Assembly (NCBI GenBank): GCA_014607495.2
Contig: CP053163.1
Span: 3,886,716 to 3,950,715 of the forward strand
Reading direction: 5' to 3'
Length of the DNA stretch: 64,000 nucleotides
DNA from: Carposina sasakii
Taxonomy: Eukaryota; Arthropoda; Insecta; Lepidoptera; Carposinidae
The translations under genes were made by a program, and so were the position numbers. The notes beneath the pieces are model-generated. The model was given only the letters and a program-made list of their open reading frames with translations, was not told where the DNA came from and ran no database searches. Shown piece after piece: positions 53,463-64,000 of the stretch; within the stretch, counting starts at the first letter, position 1; each line of letters begins with the position of its first letter.

Positions 53463-54824
53463 CATTTTACTTAGGCATATACTAGTAGGTAATATTTTAA
53501 ATCAGTTGCAACTACTATTATGGTATGACGTATCCAATTACCGTTTGAAATTACCTACCTGGTTATTATAATATTTTTTTTTGCATTTTATGTACCCTAT
53601 AGCAGTTTAATCTATTATTTAAAATTATGAAATCATCTAACAAAAACGAATTTGTACAATAAATACCGAAAACGTACCTACCATTTTTGTAGAAACGATG
53701 CCTAGCTTACATTGCGATATTTTACAGCTAGAGCATTTGCAGGAGCCAAAAATCTTTCCCTCCAAAACTTCCACCAATCGCAGCATTTCAAACTCAAAGA
53801 TGGAACGACAAAAATGGCGCCATAAATCAGACGGTGTTGCCTCATCATTCAATTTCTCCTTTCATTTGTTTCCGACAGGGATTTTTGGTAATCCGGCGTA
53901 ACGTTAATTGTGGGTGGGACATGTTTATCCGAGGTTCTCACCGTCTCCATCAATCTTGCGGAAACCTGATGGATGATCACGCGACGTATCGGTAGGTGGC
54001 GTAAGTAGATTCAGTTGTTGCCACGTGAAATAAAGATGACATATTTGGGGGAGATTTATAAATTATAACTATTTAGTTTGTTATGATATATTATGGTTTA
54101 TAGTAAGTACATGAAATCACTGCTAGAAATAGAGAAGTACATGTGACTTAATCGTATGTATAAAGACACCTTTCTTTACATGCGTTCACGTAGGTACTGA
54201 CATAAGCCTTAAAGTAAACAAACTGGAATTCACAAAACAAACTTACGGGAAGGACTAAGGTTATCTTTCCACCAAAGCGAAGCGGAGGGAAAAAATACAT
54301 TCCAGATATTGGCGAATACTAGCCACCGTTGCATTCACACATTTAATTATTATCGAGGCGCATTTAAGGTTACGTAGATAGACCTTCTATAATATTCGCC
54401 ACGTTCGCCCTAAATAATATGGAAAGATTTGTTGAAGTGTCAAAGTTTTAAAGCCACAAATGCATAATGATACTTAACCTTTCTTTGTTACTGCGTATAT
54501 ATTCAAAGTTGCTTCTGCGTAATATATTTTATTCCATACAAAAAATTGTCTTCTATATTGGTCCATTGAAGTGGAGTTAAGATTTTTTCTTTAGCATCGC
54601 ATTGCCTACACGCCTAGCTTTGGAGAAATAGGTAGCTTTATTTACAAGAATCGAACAAAGTAAACTAAATACAAAAGTATTTAGTTCTCTTTAGAACTAT
54701 TTTCATTTTCAACTGCTATCGGTGTTTAACCTAGTTTATTTTAAAGTAAATTATCAAAGACTTGAAGAAATTATGGGTTATGAACAAAGGTTTAGGTTTT
54801 AGTTTTCTTATATCAGAAGATCCC

Positions 54825-55045
54825 TGTACTAGTGCGGAGGTTTACTAAAATACATGGGCTTCATCTTCTCCGTGCATTTCGTAAGAGTCGACTAAGGAAT
54901 TAAAGACTTTCTCTCAGGTGATGAGCTAGCAACATGTTGCTGATCTTAAACATTAGACGGCGCTTTAGATAAATGTGACAGTAGGATCTTCTCTCTGCAG
55001 TTCTGACTACCCCATTGTTGGGAACACAGCTATGTGTATATGTAT
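54825..55045 (+). repeat. Interspersed repeat R3
   Basis: ctagtgcggaggtttactaa, gtcgactaaggaattaaaga ctttctctcagg and ccattgttgggaacacagct. Confidence 0.7.
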
Positions 55046-55061
55046 CTTCTCTATATATGAT

Positions 55062-55190
55062 ACATATATACATACATATAATTACGCCTTTATCCCTTAC
55101 GGGGTAGGCAGAGCACCAAGGGCCGATAGGACCACATGGTGCCACTTCTGACCAATTTTAAAGCTATAGTTGAGATTTACAAGTTCATCT
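55062..55190 (-). repeat. Interspersed repeat R2, minus strand, partial
   Basis: taattacgcctttatccctt acggggtaggcagagcacca agggccgataggaccacatg. It directly follows an R3 copy. Confidence 0.7.
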
Positions 55191-55394
55191 TATACGATAT
55201 GATAATAACTGAATATAGTAAAGAGGGTGTTGCAATCGTACGACCACTATTTGACATTACCGAGTAGCGGCCGTACGTAAAAACATGCCTCCTTTACGGT
55301 GCCGATATGATCCTTCACGACCGCTATATAAAGGTGTGGGGGTGGTGAAAAGGGAAGCGGTTCCGGCCTCACGGGACCACCAGTTGTTGTTTCG

Positions 55395-55450
55395 TATATA
55401 TATTCTAATCCCACATATATATTCTAATCCCACATATATATTCTAATCAT
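55395..55450 (+). repeat. 19-bp tandem repeat, three copies
   Basis: Unit tatatattctaatcccaca, with the last copy ending tctaatcat. Confidence 0.85.
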
Positions 55451-56085
55451 TGTGAGAAACTTCGATATTGTATTCTAGGATTTTGCATTCGATTGTGGTT
55501 CTTTCTTGCATCCGATATGTGGCTCCCCTACATAGGCGCCTAGGAAACCATAGCTGAACAAAATTATGAATAAATAGCTATTAAAGCTTACTAATTTGCA
55601 AAATAGTTCACAATTAATTATGAAGAATTACGACTAACCGAGTTAAGTATAAAATAAAACACATTAATTTCGAGAATTTGGTTATATTCACGTTTGCCGG
55701 CTACCTACAGTACTCCGAAATCTGAAAACTACTGCGTTTAACGAGATATGAAATTAGGTCAGTCCTGAATGCTCTGCGAATGAACGCAAAAACTGCATTT
55801 TGCAGCTAAATATAAATCTTATTTATAAAACTAAATAACAAAACTCGTGCAAGATTTTCATATAAGATTAAATGAACTTTTGCTACTTATTTAAGGTTAT
55901 TTGAGATTTAGCTTCAAATGTGACTATATTTTCATTAATACCTAAACGTAAATCAAACAAGTATGAAAGTATATTAACATTTATGCCCGGGATTATCTGT
56001 CCTCACTACGCTAAACATGCTTGTGTGATCTCTGTTCTGGGTACAACACATTAACGTAGTCCTACACCGTTACTTAACGGTATAT

Positions 56086-56235
56086 AAATACATCAAGAAG
56101 TATAGAAACATACATGGCCCGCAAACAAACGATCGTTATTCATCATATCAATATTTGCACCTACCAGGATTCGAACCCCGGACCTATGGCGCGGCGGGCA
56201 GGGTCACCATCTACCTACACCTATCGGCCGTCAAA
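56086..56235 (-). mobile_element. SINE S2 copy, minus strand
   Basis: caccaggattcgaacc-type box B reversed (ccaggattcgaaccccgg), then gcagggtcaccatctaccta cacctatcggcc. The tail side is cut short. Confidence 0.75.
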
Positions 56236-56368
56236 AAGTATCGATCGAACTCGAACAGTCAAAAAAAGACATTTAAAATGGAAAAAATATACCCAATATT
56301 GTGACATAGGGCAGTATGTTCCGCAGTATGTAAATACCGAGCTCATTTGAATCCGACGCTCTTTGCAG

Positions 56369-56528
56369 TCCCCACGCGATTAAACTTTGATTCAAATAGA
56401 AAATGCTGGAATTTTCCATCTCCTGGAGCAGCGAAGCCGTTGCTTACTGCGTCCCCGGGAGGACATGCTTGCAATATCCGGAGCGGGCAGTCGCTGACCG
56501 ACACCCGGCTGTGGCAATGCGAAACGTG
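56369..56528 (+). other. Possible orphan exon
   Basis: The block is clearly richer in G+C than its AT-rich flanks. It is bounded by ctctttgcag (ending 56368) and gtaagta at 56529. Only one of the three forward frames is open, 52 codons including PSPGAAKPLLTASPGGHACN and SLTDTRLWQCETW. No family is recognised, and the minus strand is also open. It could be an exon of a gene extending outside the window, a noncoding-RNA exon, or chance. Confidence 0.3.
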
Positions 56529-57490
56529 GTAAGTAAAGAATAACATGGAGAATATCACTCAAGAATATTAATCACGAAGAACTCAAGAAGAAGAAAATCA
56601 ATCACAAGAAAAAGCAAGTAAGTATATTAAGGAAACAAAATTTTTTACTGTGTTACTTTTTAGTTATTTTACCTCAAATGTTAAAAGTTCAAGTATAATA
56701 AAGCGTGAATTTTTCACAGGTCACATAGAGTCTATATAAAGAAGAATTTAAAATATATGACACTTAGTTATACAGTACTTAGTTTTGTGTAAAAGGTAAG
56801 TAAAATCATTTCAAAGAACATTATAGTTGTATAGATTTAATATTTATATTTAGATATTTCTAACAAAAGAAAAGATATAAACAAAGACATCGCAAAACCA
56901 ATAATGTATTAGCAAATTACACAAATTGACAAGACTACAGCTATTTACAAGTTCACACATGTTTAAAATGCAATAAAGTTGAAAATGTGTAAAATATATT
57001 TTGCGATTCCTTGAATATAGTCTTTTAGTTACCAGGTTTTTGTTGCTAGAGCCAACACAAATACCCGGGTAATAAAGTCTTCTGAGCGAAATTCTAAGAG
57101 GTCGGTAAATATTGTCCAGTGTACCCTGAGATGTCACGTATAGTAACTTTTTGTCATTTACTAAGTTAACTTCATTATGACTTGGTGTAAAATAATGTTA
57201 AAAATTAAAGTCAAGATTGTTCTCATGCTAATTTCTCAAACTTAATGCTCCACTTGCACTAAATAGTTAACTCTAGAATTACTGGTATACCTATCTATAC
57301 ATAAAGCTTCTCAGACAATCAGATTCTCAGATCCCATGACAAAATATGTATGAACTGGACTAAAATATAACAACCTGTAACAATATAACTCATATTTTGT
57401 GCAAAATAAATGATTTGATTTGATATATTTTATGCTAAAAGAGACTGCATGTGCTAAGCGGGAACAACTACATATTTGAATTATATAACC

Positions 57491-57690
57491 AGTGGACTCG
57501 CAACTCCGTCCGCATGGACTACAGAAAAAACAAAATGTCGAAATTATCCGGGATAAAAACATTTTCCCGCGATAAAAAGTAGCCTATATGTTAAGTGAGA
57601 CCTGTCACAATATATTACTGATAACCGCATCGAAATCGGCTCAGCCTTTTCTGAGATTAGCGTGCACAAACGCACAGACAAACCGACAAA
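57491..57690 (+). mobile_element. Retroposon family Z, partial
   Basis: The head cagtggactcgcaactccgt and the ccgggataaaaacattttcc phrase are present; the copy ends at gacaaaccgacaaatagac without the taatatta terminus. Confidence 0.65.
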
Positions 57691-59479
57691 TAGACAAAAA
57701 TTAAAAAAATACATTATTTTGGGTACTATTGCGTTGATAAAGGTTTCCCACAGTATTTTTTCTCACAGGGCTGTTTGATAAGTCTTTTAAAAACTATTTG
57801 TAAACATGGCGTACAGACACAATCTTTCAAATGCGATCCGTTTTTGTCAGTATAACATTTTTATTATATGTATAGAAAAACTATTTCGTATAAAACATTT
57901 TTTATGATAGTTGTATAAATATCCTGTGCATATGGATAAATGATTTTAAACGAAGCGTCGCTCTGGTCGCCCAAAATATATGAGGATGTTGTTGAAGAAG
58001 TCAGCGGTAAGGTCTGAAATAGCCTTCCCGAGCGAGTGTACAAAGTTGCACGATGGGTGCCAAAAGTCCTCTAAGGAGAGTTCCTGAGTAGAAGCGTTCT
58101 CTCGGCGATGAGCTTGTAGCACTTGGCACTTATTTTTTACAATTTCCTTCATTAACCTGTAGTTTTATTTTATTTTATTTTATTTCTGGCTACATTACAA
58201 ATCTGCACCTGGTGTAAACGCCTATCCTCGACAAAACGTTTCAAATATAGTTGAGAAATAAATGTAAATTGAAAAAAAAAAATTAAACTGTATATCTTCC
58301 ATGTAACACGTCCGTTAAATTTAAGTCGGCTATGCAAGCGTCGCTAAAAAATATCGAGATTCCTTCCCGTGTAGTTGTAAGAGTCCTCTACCGTTCTCAG
58401 GCGAGAGCTAGTAGCACTTGGCACTTTTTTTTAAATTCTAAACCTGAATATTATCACCAACATCGTTTCACTGTATAAAACCTCGGCTTAGGCAACCAAG
58501 AAAAGTTTAAACTGAACAGTACATAAAACCTCTTAAAATTGTAGAACATTACGGCTTCAATCCAACCCTTCTTGCGCCCCTTACCTACCCTCGCTCTAAG
58601 TACGCTCAACCGCAATTCTAGGGGAGTCTAAAAGTACTATTAACATATATTTTTCCCCTAACCTCTCTGAGGAAACTTTAACCTTAGAACAATCCATCTC
58701 TGTGCTTTCGATTAAGCTTATGTTCCAGTAATAGATAGGAGAAAAATATTTCGCTGGTGAAAGTAAAGCGAGCACGTTAGAGTAATATGACAAAGCTTAT
58801 ATGTTATTTCACGGTTAGAAAGCTAGAAATAAACTCTTTGCTATCAACAGTTTTTGACACACTACCGAAGTAACTGTGATGTAGGTGACAAAGTACTTAC
58901 TAATTATTATTGCAAACCAAAATGATAAACCTATTCCAGGGGCCTTGGACAAAGAAATGGAGCGTTCGTAATGTCACTTGATTGAGATTGAAATTCCAGA
59001 CGCTATTGGTAGAAGTCTTGGGATATTAACTAAAGACCCTGCTACTTATTTTTTTGAACCTGACTTCTTGAACTTTTTAAAAATCGCTTCCTATTGTTTT
59101 TTTTTTTATAAAAGCATCATATATTTGCGCTTGTTATGGACCGAAACCATTGTTCTACGCCTGTCCTTCACGCCGTCTGACTTTGCTACACTTCGACACA
59201 TAAATCTTTGTAACTACCCTTTACAAGTGTTTTAGTACCTTTTAGTTTAAAATTCATAGATAAAAGCTCATGGTATACCTAATACCATTAATTATGTGTG
59301 ATGTATGTATATGATTGTACGTGTATACTTATAGAGAGATTGAGCAGAAGTGGATAAATTGCACACCCACATTACACTGGTTAGCTCATAGTCCTACTGG
59401 TTTGTGAGGATGGATGTATATGTATGACACTCTTTACACAGAGGAAGTACAAACTTTTACATCAGAATGAGACAGGCTA

Positions 59480-59525
59480 TAACGGTCATGCGGACAAAGT
59501 CGCGGACGGCCGCCAGTTTACAATA
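59480..59525 (-). mobile_element. Retroposon family Z, head fragment, minus strand
   Basis: atgcggacaaagtcgcggac ggccgcc is the reverse of the family head. The last bases of the window (63968-64000, gcggccgcctatgactttgt) appear to be another head on the plus strand. Confidence 0.4.
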
Positions 59526-60409
59526 AAATAAACGGGCTGACTAACTCATCAACGCAGAGGCAAAACTACCGAAACTAGAAACGTGATATGTAGATTGTCG
59601 TCGATTCCTTTCGTGATATGTCAACTAAGAAGGTTTTTCCACAGGAAAGAAAGGTATACTAAAGTATACGTGGACGAGGTCGTGGTCTTGTAGTTTATAA
59701 TTAGTTACATAAGTTGGTCCTGACTGCTTTCTTTACATATTCATATTATTTATTGTACACACATATAGATACAATTTCGGAACTCTGGTTCAACACTATT
59801 GGACTCAAATTATATTGGACACAATCACACGGCCGTGTTCCAAAAATACTGCAGGGTCTCGAAATAAATACATATAAATAGTTACAGTAATCACGTAAAG
59901 CACAGCGGGCCCAAATGTAAAAGCCTGCTAAGCCTTGCTTAACCTTTACATGTAGTTTAGTCAGGTAGAAAATTAGAACTCCCAAAATAAAAGTAGAATG
60001 TATTTCATAGGCGTTACTATTCAGAAGTTGAAATTTAATCAAGGTCCCGGTGGTGGGCGTACCCTTGATGGAAAAGTAGGATGGTTTGCGGCCGGCGCGT
60101 AGAATTGTATCTATTGTGAGTATAAATTACGATATTTACAAGATAGGTTCCTTCTATCTACGTTTGGATAAAAATAAAAGACGAAAGAAAACATTGCTCA
60201 AATGTACGGGGGCTATCATCAAAGGAATCGAATATCAGCTAAACGATGTGAAACGTTCGACAAATAACTCCAGCGGAGATGATAAGTTGCCATATAAAAT
60301 TGCGAATGCCCCTACTTTTGTTTTCTACTAGATTTAGGGCATAATTTTAAATTCTGTACTTTGAAATAAAAATTGTACTGTGTAAGTTATCGGATTCTAT
60401 GAAGGGATT

Positions 60410-60530
60410 TTTCAAATGGTCGGATAGTTTATCTAAAGAATAAATTTGACGCTGTCTTCCTCTGAAATTTGAGCCAGATAGAGACAGCATTAACTTTATC
60501 GTTAAGATAGACCATTGGAAAAATCAGCCG
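60410..60530. repeat. Imperfect foldback
   Basis: tttttcaaatggtc at the left and gaccattggaaaaat at the right pair, with inner gctgtc/gacagc pairing. About 120 bp. Confidence 0.5.
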
Positions 60531-61384
60531 TAAATTAATGAAATGATTAGATAACTGATAAAATGAAAGAATAAACTAAAAAAGTTTATGTTGTGAATTA
60601 AAATCAAAATAGACGACATCAAAATTAAAATAGTTGTAGATAGTTTACTTAACTACAAGTAATTAAACAATCCAAATGTAGAGCAGGTAATGAGGTATAA
60701 GGTGAGAGGCCACATACAAAACTTTACATACTTATATGTATATGAATTATATAATGAAATGGTCAAAATGCTCTTGACCTTATCATCATAAAAAAATTGT
60801 CATTTCATGGTACTAATCTAACATAAACGACCATTTCATGAAATGCCTATCTAAGTGATTTGGCCACGACATATTATATAACCGAAAGCAGATGCAGCAT
60901 GCAGCTAATGTATTCTGTTCCCTGCATCAGCACAGGATAAAAAAGTTTGCCGGTAAAAATTAATGTTTTACAAGGTGCATCCCTTAGTAGGGCTCACTCG
61001 CATAAGACGTGTACCGGAACGGCGTACATGAATCTTATACGACAGGTACGCCCTCATACATCCATCGTTGAGTGCCTCACTTAATCCACCTCTCGGCTAA
61101 ATATCCCAGAGATATGACGTCATCAGTTAGGCCAATGCTTCTCTAGTTAATGTTAGTGGTGAAGTGAAAAAATTGGCTGAAATGGAATTGAAGGTATTTT
61201 ATCATGTTATTATTTTAAAAACCGTCCATTGGTTTTAAAAGTTATAATTTTGTTGAAATAGAAGTTGGTGTTATTTGCTACATCTGTAAAAATAAATAGA
61301 TTATGTCATACGTATACTTTGAAGGGTCGTGGGATGCTGAGAATAGTGGTTATCTGTAGACATAGAAAAAATAATGGAATACGT

Positions 61385-61625
61385 TATAGTACATACATAT
61401 ATACATATTATCACGCCTTTATCCCTTGCACCTGCCGGGGTAGGCAGAGCACCAAGGGCCGATAGAACCACATGGTGCCACTTCTGACCAATTTTGAGGG
61501 TATAATTGAGATGTACAAGTTCGGTTAATAGTGACAGGTGGTCAGCCCATCGCCTACAAAACACCAAGACCCTCTTGTCCCTCTACTGAATGTACAGTAT
61601 GCCCGGGAAGAGAAGCAGCTATAGT
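61385..61625 (-). repeat. Interspersed repeat R2, minus strand, full
   Basis: tatcacgcctttatcccttg through gtgacaggtggtcagcccat to gcccgggaagagaagcagct. A few bases are inserted in the ccctta-cggggtag junction. Confidence 0.75.
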
Positions 61626-61842
61626 ATTATACGCTTTTTTTCACTCCCAGAGCAGCATAGAAGAATTAAATTAACTGAATTATAAATAAGTAAAGTACGA
61701 CACTTATTTGATTACTCATAATGGTATTTTTAACTTAGCGACCCTTGTCCCGATCTAATCATAATTACTTTTAACATAACGAAGATTTTATATTTTTACG
61801 ATGCTATTAACGTGTTCATGAATGATTTTCAAAAAATTATCT

Positions 61843-62164
61843 TATATAGGGTGATTTTTGGTCATCAACGTTCCCGAAAACTACGGAATCTCCTCATCAT
61901 CACGATCATTTTTCTCCATGGAAGCATACCTGGTCTGGTTCTCAAGATATTAGGGTCCAAAGTTAAGTAAATAGACTGTGTTTTTATGCATAAATGCACA
62001 TAGACACGCGTAGCAAAATTTTTTCACGAGAAATAATTAATATCTGTCTAATGAAATAATTAATTTACATCATTTCCCAGGTTTTTTTTTTGATAAACTT
62101 ACTTAATTTGATGTATAGAGTATGTATCCTTCGTTAAAGGTGGCAACGAAAAACATCCTGTATA
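61843..62164 (+). mobile_element. MITE-A copy 6, internally deleted
   Basis: It begins tatatagggtgatttttgg and ends aacatcctgtata. It lacks about 60-70 bp of the middle present in the other copies, between the tctgtcta block and the cccag block. Confidence 0.8.
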
Positions 62165-62775
62165 CCTATACCCATATAAAGCATAATGATAACTTTAAAA
62201 ATAATACCAGTATCCAACCTTACACATAGATAGCAAATTAATCACGTCAGTTATAATAACAGCGTAACTTCAAAACAACGAATCGTCCGCAATAAATTTT
62301 GGCAAAGTAATGTGCATGTTACTAAACCAAACATTCATATCCAAGGAAATAATTAATGTTCTATCATGAATTACTACCAATAGTCATTTATCACAACATT
62401 ATCGCAGATAGCACTACGAATTCGCCCGCCGGATATCACATCTTGGTAATAAACTTGATTCCACAAACTTGAAACGTAGTCGGATGAAATTCGAACTACA
62501 CGGATAGCTAGTAATGCAGGTTTATCATTCAAATGAAGTGGTGCCCTCATTGTTAGCAGGTTCTTTACGGGGTTTCAGAAAGCTTTGATTGTGGATTTCG
62601 CGAATTTGTTCGACGTTCAGTTTAATTAGATGTGTAGTGTCTAATTGATCACTATGAACTATTCGGTGATCTCGTGTAGAACTATGGTTTGTGTTTTAAT
62701 ACGATATAATAACCGTGTTAGTTGAATAATTTGTCTGAAGTGTTTGCCTTGTTAAGCTCATGTTGAATAAAATAG

Positions 62776-62776
<1 letters not shown>

Positions 62777-62811
<35 letters not shown>
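62777..62811 (+). repeat. (TA)n microsatellite
   Basis: About 16 uninterrupted TA/AT units. Confidence 0.95.
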
Positions 62812-62812
<1 letters not shown>

Positions 62813-63414
62813 CACATTTTATAAACTAAATACACTTTATAAAATTAAGATAAAATTTGATTTAAAATTGAACTTAAATTAACTACAAAACATGTTTTTC
62901 TCATTTTAATCGTTCAAGATTTTTCGAAGGGTTTTTTTTTTTCAAAAGACACATAATATCAGCTGCTACTACTACAAGGTACATGAATAATTATGGATAT
63001 TAATGAGCCCAAATCAAACTATGTAAAAAGACACGTAACATAGAAAAGCACATAACATATTGGTTAATTAATCAATGTTTATCGCGAAATTTTGAGACTA
63101 CAGAATGCAGTTTACTCGTACAGCAGAATTACAAAATATATCAGAGCCAGTTTGACTCATAAATGCTTATTTGCATGAATTCTGACTCTATGCATTTATC
63201 GCTGGATGGCAAAATAAATTGGGTTAGCAATACAATGTTATTTACATCATGAGGCCATTTTTAGTTTAATTGAATGCGCATTTTGATAATAAAATAGGGA
63301 GTGTTAAATAAATTGGCTTGTCAGTTATATCACAAATTATGAACAAATAAATCATGCTTTACAAAGTAAGTTATGAGAGGTCCTTCAGATTTTATGTCGC
63401 CACGTATCATTGTT

Positions 63415-63637
63415 AAAGGCTCGAGCACACTGGATGCGTATGCGTACACGTAAGCGTAGACGTACACATATCTCTGAGTTTAATGTATAGAACTGTCACC
63501 GTTTGACGTCTATGCTTACGTCTACGCATACGCATCCGGTCTGCCCGTGCCTATACAGTTCCATACATTACAAGTCATAGGTACGTATACGTCTACGCTT
63601 ACGTGCACGCACACGCATCCGGTGTGCTCGAGCCTTT
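63415..63637. mobile_element. MITE-D copy 2, rearranged tandem form
   Basis: It starts aaaggctcgagcacactgga and ends tccggtgtgctcgagccttt. A second right-type arm (cttacgtctacgcatacgca) lies inside at about 63508, and the loop block gtatagaactgtcaccg is inverted relative to copy 1. It reads like two elements fused with loss of one arm. Confidence 0.7.
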
Positions 63638-64000
63638 ATCTAGGTTGATACTGAAAGAAATATTTATGCGAAAACCAATAGGATGCATACCTACACAACA
63701 CACAAACTTATCTAAACGCATAAACCACCCAGGGATTATGTGACCCTTATTATGAAAACTTATACAATATAATAAATAAATAAAAATAAAAATCTATCTA
63801 TTTATCTATCCAATATTTGCATGTACCGGAATTCATACACTGGACTGTTGCGCGAATGATGGGCTTCCCCAAAAAAGTTATCAACCTTTTATTGCTGCAA
63901 GCTTCCAGGGCCTTGGGTTCCAAATCAGGCCCGTCGTTCTGCTACAGTCTGTTTATGAAATATACAAGCGGCCGCCTATGACTTTGTCCGCGTATTGTAC

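Larger units (their letters stand above)
48931..64000. other. Downstream intergenic region
   Basis: No gene is supported. It contains repeats at 49570-49860, 50282-50428, 50440-50560, 51190-51250, 51780-51850, 51955-52088, 53318-53462, 54825-55190, 56086-56235, 57491-57690, 58070-58150, 59480-59525, 60410-60530, 61385-61625, 61843-62164 and 63415-63637, plus one possible orphan exon (56369-56528). Long AT-rich stretches such as 52100-53300 and 62200-63400 show nothing else. Confidence 0.7.

Noticed and set aside
53698..53901. Exon candidate ending near gttaattgtggg
   Set aside because: There is an acceptor-like tttccgacag inside the frame, but no donor, no family match, and both strands are open.
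58978..59235. 85-codon plus-strand frame
   Set aside because: Poly-T and AT-rich content with no motif or flanking splice signals.
1..64000. CRISPR array, bacterial operon or rRNA
   Set aside because: The tandem repeats found have no unique spacers, there are no clustered uninterrupted genes, and no rRNA-like sequence was recognised.

Overview
The window is 64 kb of AT-rich animal DNA, very probably from a moth or butterfly. Evidence for this is the intron-split insect gene it carries and a dense load of short interspersed repeats of the kind common in lepidopteran genomes: tRNA-headed SINEs, retroposon copies that start near 'agtggacgcccgcgac' and end near 'taatattagtagga', and 'tacagggtg'-type MITEs. 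I saw no bacterial operon, CRISPR array, rRNA gene or canonical tRNA gene.

One protein-coding gene can be reconstructed with confidence. It is on the plus strand, has nine coding exons between 10368 and 48541, and encodes a three-Ig-domain, GPI-anchored neuronal cell-surface protein of the lachesin / DIP (Dpr-interacting protein) family. Once one extra base is discounted, the joined frame gives about 386 residues: signal peptide (exon 1), Ig1 (exons 2-3), Ig2 (exons 4-5), Ig3 (exons 6-7), then a linker and hydrophobic GPI-attachment tail (exons 8-9). Every junction has an AG acceptor, a GT donor and a compatible phase. Exon 5, however, holds one surplus base near 41895-41906. It shifts the frame just before the second Ig2 cysteine and, as written, leads to a stop in exon 6. 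It is either an assembly or sequencing error or a real null allele.

Layout: 1-10260 is upstream DNA with SINE and MITE copies and two small GC-rich islands. 10261-48541 is the gene, with introns of 0.5 to 12.2 kb full of mobile-element remnants. These include a 2.4-kb hAT element in intron 2 with a perfect 8-bp target duplication and a younger MITE nested inside it, the 3' end of a non-LTR retrotransposon, and at least eight inverted-repeat MITE families. 48542-64000 is downstream DNA with no gene I can support, one possible orphan exon (56369-56528) and more repeats.

I did not find a new multi-gene system. The most useful leads are the exon 5 frameshift, the dated nesting of transposons, the perfect 42-bp palindromic element at 42552-42686 with its rearranged relative at 63415-63637, and the six-copy MITE family spread through the locus.
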